DNA of 51,032 nucleotides, from contig NZ_BAHD01000053.1 of NCBI RefSeq assembly GCF_000298215.1, positions 1-51,032 on the forward strand, written 5' to 3'. This stretch comes from Kineosphaera limosa NBRC 100340 (lineage in GTDB: Bacteria > Actinomycetota > Actinomycetes > Actinomycetales > Dermatophilaceae). Below are positions 34,821-43,164 of this stretch, piece by piece. Below the pieces are notes generated by a model. It saw only the letters and a list, made by a program, of their open reading frames with translations. It was not told the origin of the DNA and did no database searches. A program made the position numbers and the translations under genes. Position 1 is the first letter of the stretch. Each line of letters starts with the position of its first letter.

Positions 34821-36692
34821 GTGACCGAGACATCCAGCCAGGACGAGCAGAGTTACGACTTCGTCATCGTCGGGTCGGGGGCCGGCGGCGGACCGCTTGC
34901 CGCGAATCTGGCGCTCGCCGGATTCTCCGTCGCCGTGCTCGAGGCCGGATCGAACCACGAATGCGGCTACTACGACATCCCCGTCATGCAGGCCTACGCC
35001 AGCGAGGACGACAACATGGCGTGGAATTTCTACGTCTCCCACTACGACGATCCGCAGCGCGGCGCGCGGGATTCCAAGTGGGTCGCCGACCAGGGCGGCA
35101 TCTACTATCCGCGGGGCAGCACGCTGGGCGGCAGCACGGCCATCAGCGCCATGGTTCACATCGGCGCTCAGGCCCGCGATTGGGACGCTTTAGCCGACGT
35201 GACCGGCGATACGAGCTGGTCCAGTGCAAACATGCGCACGATCTTCGAACGCATCGAGAACTGGGAGGGCGTCGATGCCCAACCGCTGCCCGGCGACTCC
35301 CTCGAGCAGCGCGATGCCAAGGCCCACCACGGCCGGAGCGGCTGGTTGCGCACCACCCGCGCCAACCCCGCCTTAGCGGGACGCGAGCCCGCTTTCCTCG
35401 ATGTCATCAACGCCACCGAGGACACCTCCCGGCAACTCTTCTGGATTCCCGAGGACGTTTCGTTGCCTCGCGACATCAACGCCGCCGATACGCCCTCCGA
35501 CTATCAGGGGATGTCGTTCATCCCGGTCGCCGCCGGCGGCGGGTCGCGCAACGGCAGCCGAGAACGGCTGCTCAGCGCCCAGCAGCAGGCGCCCGAACGC
35601 CTCACGATCATCGAGAACGCCCTCGCCAGTCGAATCCTCTTCGACGGCACCCGAGCCGTCGGCATCGAATACCTCGAGGGTCCGGGGCTCTACCGAGCCG
35701 CCCCGAAGTCGCAACGTTCAGACGCCCCCTCGCCAACACGCTCAACAGTGCGAGCCCGCCACGAGGTGATCGTCGCGGCCGGCGCGTTCAACACCCCGCA
35801 ACTCCTCCAACTCTCCGGCATCGGCCCCCGCGAGGAGCTCGACCGACTGGGAATCGACGTTCTCGTCGATGCTCCCGGCGTCGGCGCCAACCTGCACGAC
35901 CGCTACGAGGTATCCGTCGTGATGGAGCTCGACGAGAACTTCCCCATTTTCGAGGGCTCCACCCTCGACCTCCCGGCCCCGGGCGAACCGGACGACGACT
36001 TGATGACGGAATGGCGCGAAGACAAAGGCGGCCCCTATTCGACGAACGGGTCACTGGCCGCCATGGTTGCCCGCACCAGCGCCGCCGACACCGAAGACAC
36101 CGACGTCATCCTCTTTTCCCTCGCCGCGCAATTCCAGGGCTACTACCCGAACTACTCCTACGACGCCAAGCCGCACCACAACCGACTCAGCATGCTCGTG
36201 CTCAAAGGATGGACCAAGAACAGGGCCGGATCGGTGCGACTGCGCTCGACCGACCCGCGCGACGTGCCCGACATCCGGCTCCGCTACTTCGACGAAGGCT
36301 CACCCGGGTGGGAAAGCGACCTCGACGGCGTCGTCGACGGCGTCGAAATGGCCCGCACCCTCATCGGCAACATCAAGGGCCTGACAGTGAACCGCGAACT
36401 CGTACCCGGCCCGGACGTCGCCACCCGCGACCAACTGCGCGACTGGGTCCAGCGCGAAGCCTGGGGCCATCACGTGTGCGGCACCGCCAAGATCGGCGCC
36501 GCCAACGACCCCCTCGCCGTGCTCGACGGCGACCTGCGGGTTCGCGGCGTCGAGGGCCTGCGCGTCGTCGACGCCAGCGTGTTTCCCGACATCCCCGGCT
36601 ACTTCATCGCCAGCGCCGTCTACATGGTCAGCGAAAAGGCCTCCGACCAACTGATCGCCGAATATTCGCCCGCAGCCGAAGCGCGAGGCTAA
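34821..36692 (+). CDS. GMC-family FAD-dependent oxidoreductase
   Basis: 623 residues from GTG 34821. The N-terminal FAD-binding Rossmann motif is FVIVGSGAGGGPLAANLA, followed by LEAGS, the GGSTAISAM glucose-methanol-choline signature, AGAFNTPQLLQLSGIGP (the second GMC signature) and a C-terminal HHVCGTAKIG with the catalytic-type His and PDIPGYF. Enzymes of this family oxidise alcohols (choline, glucose, sterols) with FAD. I cannot decide the substrate; there is no secretion signal. It is monocistronic, ending 4 bp from the convergent aroQ stop. Confidence 0.9.
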   Translation: MTETSSQDEQSYDFVIVGSGAGGGPLAANLALAGFSVAVLEAGSNHECGYYDIPVMQAYASEDDNMAWNFYVSHYDDPQRGARDSKWVADQGGIYYPRGSTLGGSTAISAMVHIGAQARDWDALADVTGDTSWSSANMRTIFERIENWEGVDAQPLPGDSLEQRDAKAHHGRSGWLRTTRANPALAGREPAFLDVINATEDTSRQLFWIPEDVSLPRDINAADTPSDYQGMSFIPVAAGGGSRNGSRERLLSAQQQAPERLTIIENALASRILFDGTRAVGIEYLEGPGLYRAAPKSQRSDAPSPTRSTVRARHEVIVAAGAFNTPQLLQLSGIGPREELDRLGIDVLVDAPGVGANLHDRYEVSVVMELDENFPIFEGSTLDLPAPGEPDDDLMTEWREDKGGPYSTNGSLAAMVARTSAADTEDTDVILFSLAAQFQGYYPNYSYDAKPHHNRLSMLVLKGWTKNRAGSVRLRSTDPRDVPDIRLRYFDEGSPGWESDLDGVVDGVEMARTLIGNIKGLTVNRELVPGPDVATRDQLRDWVQREAWGHHVCGTAKIGAANDPLAVLDGDLRVRGVEGLRVVDASVFPDIPGYFIASAVYMVSEKASDQLIAEYSPAAEARG

Positions 36693-36696
36693 GCGA

Positions 36697-37143
36697 TCAG
36701 CGTGCCGGGGCCGTCAGCGTGGCGATCCGGGCAACGGCGAAGGCGTACCCCTGGATGCCGCAGCCGACGATGATCCCCGAAGCCAGCGGGGAGAGGTACG
36801 AGTGGTGCCGAAACTCCTCGCGGGCGTGCACATTCGAGATGTGCACCTCGATGAGCGGCCCCTCGATCGTCTCCAGGGCATCCCGCAGGCCGATCGAGTA
36901 GTGCGTCCACGCGCCGGCGTTGACCACGAAACCCACTGCGCTGGAGCGCAGCTCGTGCACCGCGTCGATGATCACGCCCTCGTGGTTCGATTGCCGGCAG
37001 TCGACGTCCAGCCCGAAACGCTCCGCCTCGCGGGCACACAGCGCCTCCACGTCGGCGAGGGTGTCCCGGCCGTACACCTCCGGCTTGCGCACCCCGAGCA
37101 GGTTGAGATTCGGGCCGTTGAGCACCGCGATCGTGCCGGTCAT
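36697..37143 (-). CDS. aroQ: Type II 3-dehydroquinate dehydratase
   Basis: 148 residues, the normal length. NGPNLNLLG (9-17) with Y24, N75 in VVNAGAWTHYS, H101 in EVHISNVHARE and R112 are the catalytic and substrate-binding set of AroQ, which converts 3-dehydroquinate to 3-dehydroshikimate in the shikimate pathway. Start at ATG 37143 is set by AAGGAG five bases upstream; the open frame continues further left only by chance. The gene stands alone between the GMC oxidoreductase and the heme transporter operon. Confidence 0.95.
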   Translation of the reverse strand: MTGTIAVLNGPNLNLLGVRKPEVYGRDTLADVEALCAREAERFGLDVDCRQSNHEGVIIDAVHELRSSAVGFVVNAGAWTHYSIGLRDALETIEGPLIEVHISNVHAREEFRHHSYLSPLASGIIVGCGIQGYAFAVARIATLTAPAR

Positions 37144-37253
37144 GTCCACTCCTTGCTCAGCCCCGCGGGGCACTGCGGGGCAGGGCGCCGCTGACTCGTC
37201 CACCGTAACCGCAGGTCGTGGCCCGCCCGGCGGTGCGACTCGGTGGCGGGCGC

Positions 37254-38099
37254 TCAGACGGCGGCGCCGACGTCGTCCGTCGCACCGATGTCGTCCGCGA
37301 CGACGCAGTCGCCCGAGACACCGACGTCCTCCGTCGCACCGACGTCGTCCGTGGCCACGATGAGCGGGCAGGCGCGCGTCGGATGATCGGTGACGAGCAC
37401 GGGCTGCCCGTAGACGGCCTCGATGTGCACGACGGTGAGCACCTCGCGCGGCGCCCCGTCGGCGACGATCCGCCCCTGATCCATGAGCACGATCCGGTCC
37501 GCGTAGGCCGCCGCCAGGTTGAGGTCGTGCAGCACGACGATGACGCACGCACCCTTGCGCGCCAGCCGCCGGGCACGCCGCAGCACCGCCTCCTGGTGCC
37601 GCAGATCGAGGGCGCTCGTCGGCTCGTCGAGCAGAATGATCGGCGTCGTCTGGGCCAGCACGCGCGCGAACGCGGCCCGGCCCGACTCCCCTCCGGAGAG
37701 CGTCTGGACGTCACGGCGACGCATGTGCGCCATCTCCACGTCCTCGATCGACCTCGTGACGATCTGCTCATCGAGGATCGGGTCGGGCGCATACGAAAGC
37801 CGCGCCAGCGACACGATCTCCTCCACCGAGTAGGAGAACCGGACCGTGTGGTCCTGCGGCAGGACGGCCCGCAGCCGCGCCAACTCCTTCGCGGAGAACG
37901 ACCCCACCGGGCGCTCGCCGAGCAGCACCGTGCCGGTATCGGGGCGCTGGTCCCCGGCGAGCACGCTGAACAGGGTCGACTTCCCGGCGCCGTTAGGCCC
38001 GATGAGGGCGGTGAGTACGCCCTGGTCGAGCTCGATGTCGACGCGGTCCAGCACCCGGTTGCCGCTGAAACTCAGGCTGACGTCGTGGGCGCGGATCAT
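37254..38099 (-). CDS. hmuV: Heme/iron ABC transporter ATP-binding protein
   Basis: 281 residues from ATG 38099, overlapping the permease stop as ATGA. Walker A GPNGAGKS (34-41), Q-loop region LPQDHTVRF, signature LSGGE (134-138), Walker B IILLDEP (154-160) and H191 are all intact. The RFSYSVEEIVSLAR block suits HmuV/FhuC-type ATPases. It powers uptake of heme or a siderophore with the permease and lipoprotein encoded upstream. The last 33 residues are a repeated acidic tail (ATDDVG-like units) not usual for the family. Regulated by iron through the box upstream of hmuT. Confidence 0.9.
   Translation of the reverse strand: MIRAHDVSLSFSGNRVLDRVDIELDQGVLTALIGPNGAGKSTLFSVLAGDQRPDTGTVLLGERPVGSFSAKELARLRAVLPQDHTVRFSYSVEEIVSLARLSYAPDPILDEQIVTRSIEDVEMAHMRRRDVQTLSGGESGRAAFARVLAQTTPIILLDEPTSALDLRHQEAVLRRARRLARKGACVIVVLHDLNLAAAYADRIVLMDQGRIVADGAPREVLTVVHIEAVYGQPVLVTDHPTRACPLIVATDDVGATEDVGVSGDCVVADDIGATDDVGAAV
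37266..37355 (-). repeat. 18-bp tandem repeats encoding a hexapeptide tail of HmuV
   Basis: Five 18-bp units encode ATDDVG, ATEDVG, VSGDCV, VADDIG and ATDDVG at residues 249-278. Unit 3 is the most diverged. The repeats lie after the end of the normal ATPase fold and can expand or shrink without shifting frame. Confidence 0.8.
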
Positions 38100-39247
38100 G
38101 AGCGCATCTCCGTCCGCTTGCGCGACAGCAGCCACAGGAAGAACGGACCGCCCACCGCTCCGGTGAACAGGCCGATCGGGATCTCCGACGGCGGGTTGAG
38201 GGTTCGGGCCCCGATGTCGGCGGCCACGATCATCAGCGCCCCGCCGAGCGCGCTGATCGGCAGCAGCCAGCGGTGCAACGGCCCGACGGCGAGCCGAACG
38301 ATGTGCGGCACGACGAGCCCGACGAAGCCGATCGAGCCCGCGAGCGCGACCGCCGCGCCGACGACGAGCGAGGTCGCGACAACGAGCAGGATCCGCGTGC
38401 GGGCGACGTTGAGCCCCACATGTTGCGCCTGGCGCTCACCCAACGCCAGCACGTCGAGCGGCTTGGCGAGCAAAAGGAGCAGGATCGCGCCCGTCGCGAA
38501 GAACGGCACCCCGGCGGCCAGCGACTCCCAGCTCGCACGGTTGAGCGAGCCCATCGACCAGAACGTGATCGCCTCCAGCTCCGTCGTCGAGGAGATGTAG
38601 GTGAAGAAGCCGTTGATCGAGCCCGTCATCGCGGTCACGGCGATCCCGACGAGCAGGATCTGCACGGTCCCGCCCTTGCGGCCCGGCTTCGCCAGCACAT
38701 AGATGAGCGACGTCGTGGCCATGCCCGCGAGGAAGGCCGCCGCCGGCACCGTCCACTCGCCGAAGAAGTGCAGCCCCAGCACGATCGCGCAGATCGCCCC
38801 GAGCGAGGCGCCGCTCGTCACGCCGATGACCCCGGCATCGGCCAGCGAGTTGCCGAACAGTCCCTGCAGGGCGGCCCCGGCGATGGCCAGGCACGCCCCG
38901 ACCATCGCCGCGAGCAGCACCCTGGGCAGACGCGTCTCCCACACCACGGCAGCCTGAGCCGGCGAGACGCCCGCGGCGGAGTCGCTCAGCCCCAACCCGA
39001 CACCCAGCGAGCGCAACACCTGACTCGGCGACAGGCTGAGCGGTCCCACGCCCACACCCACGACCATCAACAGCAGCAGCAAGAGCGCCACCACCCCGAG
39101 CACCAGCGCGCCTCGCGGACGATTGACCGTCCCCGACTTCTCCGCCGCCCGTGACGACGACTGCGGAGACGACTGCGGAGACATCGACTGCGGTGACGCC
39201 GCTGGTGACCTCGTCGGGGGTGACGACGGGCGCGACGTGGCGGTCAT
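38096..39247 (-). CDS. hmuU: FecCD-type heme/iron ABC transporter permease
   Basis: 383 residues. After a Ser/Pro/Gln-rich cytoplasmic N-terminus (about 45 residues, with repeated SPQS units) come the hydrophobic spans of a BtuC/FecCD permease, for example LVLGVVALLLLLLMVVGVGV. Family blocks LPRVLLAAMVGACLAIAGAA, LQGLFGNSLADAGVIGVTSG and GFVGLVVPHIVRL are visible. Its ATG overlaps the hmuT stop (ATGA) and its stop overlaps hmuV, so the three are translated together. Transports heme or ferric siderophore across the membrane. Confidence 0.9.
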   Translation of the reverse strand: MTATSRPSSPPTRSPAASPQSMSPQSSPQSSSRAAEKSGTVNRPRGALVLGVVALLLLLLMVVGVGVGPLSLSPSQVLRSLGVGLGLSDSAAGVSPAQAAVVWETRLPRVLLAAMVGACLAIAGAALQGLFGNSLADAGVIGVTSGASLGAICAIVLGLHFFGEWTVPAAAFLAGMATTSLIYVLAKPGRKGGTVQILLVGIAVTAMTGSINGFFTYISSTTELEAITFWSMGSLNRASWESLAAGVPFFATGAILLLLLAKPLDVLALGERQAQHVGLNVARTRILLVVATSLVVGAAVALAGSIGFVGLVVPHIVRLAVGPLHRWLLPISALGGALMIVAADIGARTLNPPSEIPIGLFTGAVGGPFFLWLLSRKRTEMRS

Positions 39248-40254
39248 CGACCCGGGTACAGGGCGCTCTGCAGGGTGAGCGCGGACACGCCCGTCGAGAC
39301 CCCTGACATGCGGACCTGGACGTCTTCCATCACGATGAGCGACTTCTTCTCCGCGGCGGGAGTCCCCGACAAGCCGGGGATCTTCGCCCAGATGCCGTCG
39401 TGGCCGCCAAGGTCGTCCAGCTCGCTCTGCGCCACGACGATCACCTCGGGTCGGGCCGCGATCAGCCCTTCGGCCGTGATCGACTGGAACCGATCGAGCC
39501 CCGCTTCGGCGCCGGCGTTGATGCCGCCGGCCATCGTGATGATCTCGTGCACCGGCGTGGACTTGCCCGCCGCCGTCGTCTGACCCGAGTCGCCGGCGCC
39601 GGAGGAGGAGAGCATCATGACCCGCGGCCGCTGCGCCTCCGGGACGTCGTTCACCTTCTCGGCGGCCTGCTGAATCTGCGCCTGAACCTCGGTCGCCAGC
39701 TGGTCGCCGGTGGCGGCGACACCGAACACGGCGGCGGTCTTGCGGATCTTGTCCGGCGCCGGCTGACTCGTGTCGATGAGCACCGCGGGCACGCTGACCT
39801 TGCGCAGGCCTGTGACCAGGTCCGCGTGTCGACGCATGTTGCTCGCCACGACGAGCGTCGGCTCGAACGCCACGATGCCCTCGACCGTCAGGGCGCCCTG
39901 CCCGGCGGTCGCGATGCGCGTGCCGGCCTGGTCGGCCAGCTCCGGGACGAGCGACTCCTGCGGCGCAATGGCGATCTTGTCGCCCACGCCCAACGCGTGC
40001 GCGATCTCGATCGTCGCGTCGTCGAGCACCAGGACCCGCTCAAGGCTGGCGACCTCCACCTGCGCACTGTCGTCGCTGGTGACCGTGACCGGGACCTTCG
40101 GCGTCCCCGGCGCAGCCGTGGGGGCGCTGATGGGCGCGCGGCTCGCGACACTGGTCGCCACGCCGCCCGCCTCGGGCGGCCCAGCGCTACACCCGCTGAC
40201 AACCAACGCCATCCCCATCGCGGCAACCGCCGCCAACGCTCCCCTGAGGGTCAC
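39244..40254 (-). CDS. hmuT: Heme/iron-binding lipoprotein of the ABC importer
   Basis: 336 residues from GTG 40254, chosen because GGAGG lies four bases upstream; a TTG at 40281 would leave almost no leader after the promoter. The N-terminus is a lipoprotein signal with lipobox VVSGC, Cys at residue 22. The body is a periplasmic-binding-protein fold: RVLVLDDATIEIAHALGVGD, TVEGIVAFEPTLVVASN, and the long helix before VPEAQRPRVMML. Homologues bind heme outside the membrane and deliver it to HmuUV. First gene of hmuTUV, with an IdeR-type box inside its promoter. Confidence 0.9.
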   Translation of the reverse strand: MTLRGALAAVAAMGMALVVSGCSAGPPEAGGVATSVASRAPISAPTAAPGTPKVPVTVTSDDSAQVEVASLERVLVLDDATIEIAHALGVGDKIAIAPQESLVPELADQAGTRIATAGQGALTVEGIVAFEPTLVVASNMRRHADLVTGLRKVSVPAVLIDTSQPAPDKIRKTAAVFGVAATGDQLATEVQAQIQQAAEKVNDVPEAQRPRVMMLSSSGAGDSGQTTAAGKSTPVHEIITMAGGINAGAEAGLDRFQSITAEGLIAARPEVIVVAQSELDDLGGHDGIWAKIPGLSGTPAAEKKSLIVMEDVQVRMSGVSTGVSALTLQSALYPGR

Positions 40255-40295
40255 AACACGCCTCCGTCTCGCCTCAAACAACCTCGGTCCCCGAG

Positions 40296-40324
40296 ATATT
40301 AGGTGAGCCTAACCTTAGTGGCAA
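40296..40324 (-). promoter_or_regulatory. hmuTUV promoter with embedded DtxR/IdeR iron box
   Basis: The minus strand reads TTGCCA (40319-40324), exactly 17 bp, then TAATAT (40296-40301), a near-consensus housekeeping promoter. The spacer and -10 contain TTAGGTGAGCCTAACCTTA (plus strand, 40299-40317), matching the 19-bp DtxR/IdeR consensus at about 16 positions. With iron present the repressor would cover the promoter. Confidence 0.88.
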
Positions 40325-40413
40325 CCGGGCGGCGAACGACCAGGAGGGCGGGGGCTCCGGGGCCTAGTCGAGTCGAGTCGACGAGAGGAGGAGGGGACAA
40401 TGCGGGGGTGCCC

Positions 40414-40881
40414 ATGAGCGAGCAGGACGCCGAACGACTCTCCCGAGTCATCGTCGAGCTCCGGCGCGCCCAACGCACCCGACGGCCGGCCGGCGAGGGG
40501 CCAGCCGAGCCCGCACCCCTCACGATGATGCAGAAGGAAGTGCTGGGCTGCGTCGCCGCGACCCCGGGGATCGGCACCTCCCAGATCGCCCGCGCACTGC
40601 ACCTCAAGCCGAACACGGTCAGCGGGGTCGTCAGCCACCTCGTGGGCCAGGGCTATCTGCAGCGCTCACCCGACGAATCCGACCGGCGCGCAGCCCGGCT
40701 GACCCTCACCGCGGATGCAGCCCGTGATCGGGCCGCACGCTGGGAGGGCCGCGCCGACCGCGTCGCGACCGCCCTCGGCCGTCTCGACGAAGACCAGCGG
40801 GAGACGCTGCGCAGGTCGCTGCCAGCACTGGAGGCCCTGCGCGACGCGATGCAAGAGGCCGCCCTCGACCCCGGAGAGTGA
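40414..40881 (+). CDS. MarR-family transcriptional regulator
   Basis: 155 residues from ATG 40414 (a GTG at 40408 is equally possible). The winged helix is clear: MQKEVLGCVAATPGIGTSQI then ARALHLKPNTVSGVVSHLVG as recognition helix, then RSPDESDRRAARLTLT as wing with the DxRR typical of MarR. Divergent from hmuT, whose promoter lies just upstream, so it may be co-regulated by iron or may regulate that region. The ligand is unknown. Confidence 0.88.
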   Translation: MSEQDAERLSRVIVELRRAQRTRRPAGEGPAEPAPLTMMQKEVLGCVAATPGIGTSQIARALHLKPNTVSGVVSHLVGQGYLQRSPDESDRRAARLTLTADAARDRAARWEGRADRVATALGRLDEDQRETLRRSLPALEALRDAMQEAALDPGE

Positions 40882-40946
40882 GGCGGTCCGGGCCATACCT
40901 CCATGGAACTCGAACAGCCAGGATCCGGGCCACAGCGTCGCCCGTC

Positions 40947-42214
40947 TCAGCCGAGGAGTCGATCACGGCGCCCACTCAGCAGGGCCCGCTCCGCGGGGTT
41001 TCCGGAGAGCGAGATCGCCCGGTCGTAGGCGGCCGTGGCCTCGGCGGTCCGGCCCACGCGGCGCAGCAGGTCGGCGTGCGCCGCGTGGAACGCGTGGTAG
41101 TCGGCAAGAGCCTCGGCCAACAGGTCGAGTTCGGTCAACGCACGGCCCGGCCCCTCGACCTCCGCGAGCGCGACCGCCCAGTTCAGCCGCACGATCGGAG
41201 ACGGATCGAGCCGCCGGAGCCGGTCGTACAGGGCCACGATCTGGCCCCAGTCCGTGTCCCGCACCGACGCGGCGTCGGTGTGCACCGCGTTGATCGCCGC
41301 GAGCAGCTGGTAGCGACCCGGCGGCGCCCCGCCGTCCGCCACGGCCGCGATGCAGGAACGCACCAGCGCGTGCCCTCTGCCACGAGCGTTCGGTCCCAGG
41401 CCCCGCGGTCCTGCTCCGGCAGCGTCACCAGCTCCCCGCCCGCCGACACCCGCGCCGCCCGGCGCGCATCGGTGAGCAGCATGAGCGCCAGCAGGCCGGC
41501 GACCTCCCCCTCCTCCGGAAGCAGGTCGCGCAGCAGCCGACCCAGCCGGATCGCCTCCCCGGTGAGCTCCGGACGCAGCGGGTCGCCGCCGCCTCCGGGC
41601 AAGTAACCCTCGTTGAAGATGAGATAGACGACCGCGAGCACCCCCGCGAGCCGCTCGGCGATGTCACAGGCAGACGGAACCCGGTAGGGGATGTGCGCCG
41701 CCTTGATCTTCGTCTTCGCGCGGGTGAGTCGCCGCGCCATCGCGCCCTCCTGCACCAGGAAGGCGCGCGCGATGTCGGCGACGGTCAGCCCGCCGAGCAG
41801 GCGCAGCGTCAGCGCCACCCGCGCCTCCGGGGAGAGCGCGGGGTGGCAGCACGTGAACACGAGTCGCAGGCGGTCGTCCTCGATGGGTCCGCTCGGCTCG
41901 GCCGGGGTGTCGTCGATCAACAGGTGCGCCGCCTCGTGTTTGCGGTCGCGGTGGGATTCGCGCCGGAGCCGGTCGATGGCCTTGCGTCGGGCGGTGGTGG
42001 CCAGCCATCCGCCCGGGTTCGCCGGCACCCCGTCGGTGGGCCAGCGCTCGAGGGCCGCAGCGAACGCTTCGCTCGCCGCGTCCTCGGCCAGATCGACGTC
42101 GCCGAACCGGCGGGCCAGCGCGGCGACCACCCGCGCCCACTCCTCGTGGTGCGCGCGGGTGATCGCCTCCTCGACCGTCGAGTCGACGCCTCGCCCGGCA
42201 TCGCGGCCGGTCAC
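40947..42214 (-). pseudogene. ECF sigma factor with TPR-like C-terminus, frameshifted
   Basis: The first frame (42214 down) encodes sigma region 2 (DVDLAEDAASEAFAAALERW, NPGGWLATTARRKAIDRLRR) and region 4 (LSPEARVALTLRLLGGLTVA, DIARAFLVQEGAMARRL), then the conserved NEGYLP and LVTLPEQDRGAWDRTLVAEG. After this the frame becomes nonsense, while the expected continuation (HALVRSCIAAV..., AINAVHTDAASVRDTDWGQI, then TPR-like repeats) is open in another frame to 40947. A missing C in a GGCC run near 41371-41374 joins them. DNA-binding parts are upstream of the lesion. The ATGA overlap with a YCII gene is the usual arrangement for this sigma group. Real mutation or sequencing error both possible. 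Confidence 0.88.
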
Positions 42215-42597
42215 GGGTCGAGCAAGTCCCGCAAGGAGTCTTCGGTCTGGAACGGGCGCACCTCGACCCGCCCCCGGCAGGCCTTGGACCCGTCGGCGGC
42301 CAGCCGCAACGCCTCGTCGAGGTCGGCCGCCTCGATGACCCAGAAGCCGCCGAGGTACTCCTTGGCCTCCAGATAGGGGCCGTCGGTGAACACCGGGGTG
42401 TCGCCTTGCCCGTCGACGGTCGTGGCCGTCGTCGCCGCCTCCAGACCGTCGGCGAAGACGAAGTGGCCGTCGCGCTCCAGTCGCTCGTTGAACGCGCCGG
42501 TGTCGGCGAAGGCCGTCAGCATCGCCTCCTTCGAGGGGTAGTCGCTGAACTCACCGCGCTCGGCCGGGCCGTAGACCGACAGCAGATACCTGGGCAT
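42211..42597 (-). CDS. YCII-related (DGPF) protein linked to the sigma factor
   Basis: 128 residues from ATG 42597, with AGGAGG a few bases upstream. The YCII/DGPF pattern is clear: MPRYLLSVYGPAERGEF, TPVFTDGPYLEAKEYLGGFW and the closing VEVRPF. These ferredoxin-like dimeric proteins are nearly always encoded beside this type of ECF sigma factor and probably tune it, though the mechanism is not known. Coupled to the sigma gene by ATGA. Confidence 0.9.
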   Translation of the reverse strand: MPRYLLSVYGPAERGEFSDYPSKEAMLTAFADTGAFNERLERDGHFVFADGLEAATTATTVDGQGDTPVFTDGPYLEAKEYLGGFWVIEAADLDEALRLAADGSKACRGRVEVRPFQTEDSLRDLLDP

Positions 42598-42602
42598 CGC
42601 GA

Positions 42603-42980
42603 TCACCTCCTGTTCGCGGCAGCAGCCACGTCGGGGCGCCCGGGAAACCGGTGCACCTCCTGCGGCCAGTCCAGGGCCACCGCCAACCGACCGGCCCAGT
42701 AGCGCGCCGCCTCGTCGTCGGCGACGTCCACGACACAGAACCCGCCGAGGTGCTCCTTGCTCTCGACGTAGGGCCCGTCGGTGAAGACCGGCTCGCCGTC
42801 GCGCGCCTGCACGCTGCACAGCACGGTGGAGGCGTCGATCCCACCGTTGCCGAAGACGAAGACACCGGCGGCCTTCATCTCCTCGACCACGGCCATCGAG
42901 GCCACGGCCTTCTCCTGGATCTGCTCCGGCGTGTGCGGCGCCACCCACTCGTCGTTGAACGCAATGAGGTACTCGGTCAC
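42603..42980 (-). CDS. Second YCII-related protein
   Basis: 125 residues from GTG 42980; GAGGAGAGGAGAGG precedes it. It has the same YCII fold as the next gene: VTEYLIAFNDEW, PVFTDGPYVESKEHLGGFCV, AVALDWPQEVHRFPGRPD. It is the first gene of the operon YCII-YCII-sigma with 5 bp to the second. The likely promoter lies in the 180 bp up to 43164, where I see no other gene. Confidence 0.87.
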   Translation of the reverse strand: MTEYLIAFNDEWVAPHTPEQIQEKAVASMAVVEEMKAAGVFVFGNGGIDASTVLCSVQARDGEPVFTDGPYVESKEHLGGFCVVDVADDEAARYWAGRLAVALDWPQEVHRFPGRPDVAAAANRR

Positions 42981-43164
42981 GGCCCTCTCCTCTCCTCGGT
43001 CGGCCCGATGCCGACGCTCACCTCTGCTACGAACGGCACCACCGCCATCGGACACCCTCAGCCGAATCCGCGCACCCTGAACCGGTGGCCGACTACGGTC
43101 ACGAGGCCAAGGAGGTCGTCTGCCAGGTTTGCCTTCGCGCCCGGGAGCGGCGTCTCGCACGTCG

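Noticed and set aside
34598-36901. Plus-strand frame of 767 codons
   Set aside because: Arg/Pro-rich shadow in another frame of the GMC oxidoreductase, running into aroQ.
37218-38600. Plus-strand frame of 460 codons opposite hmuV/hmuU
   Set aside because: Antisense to a complete, motif-bearing transporter operon.
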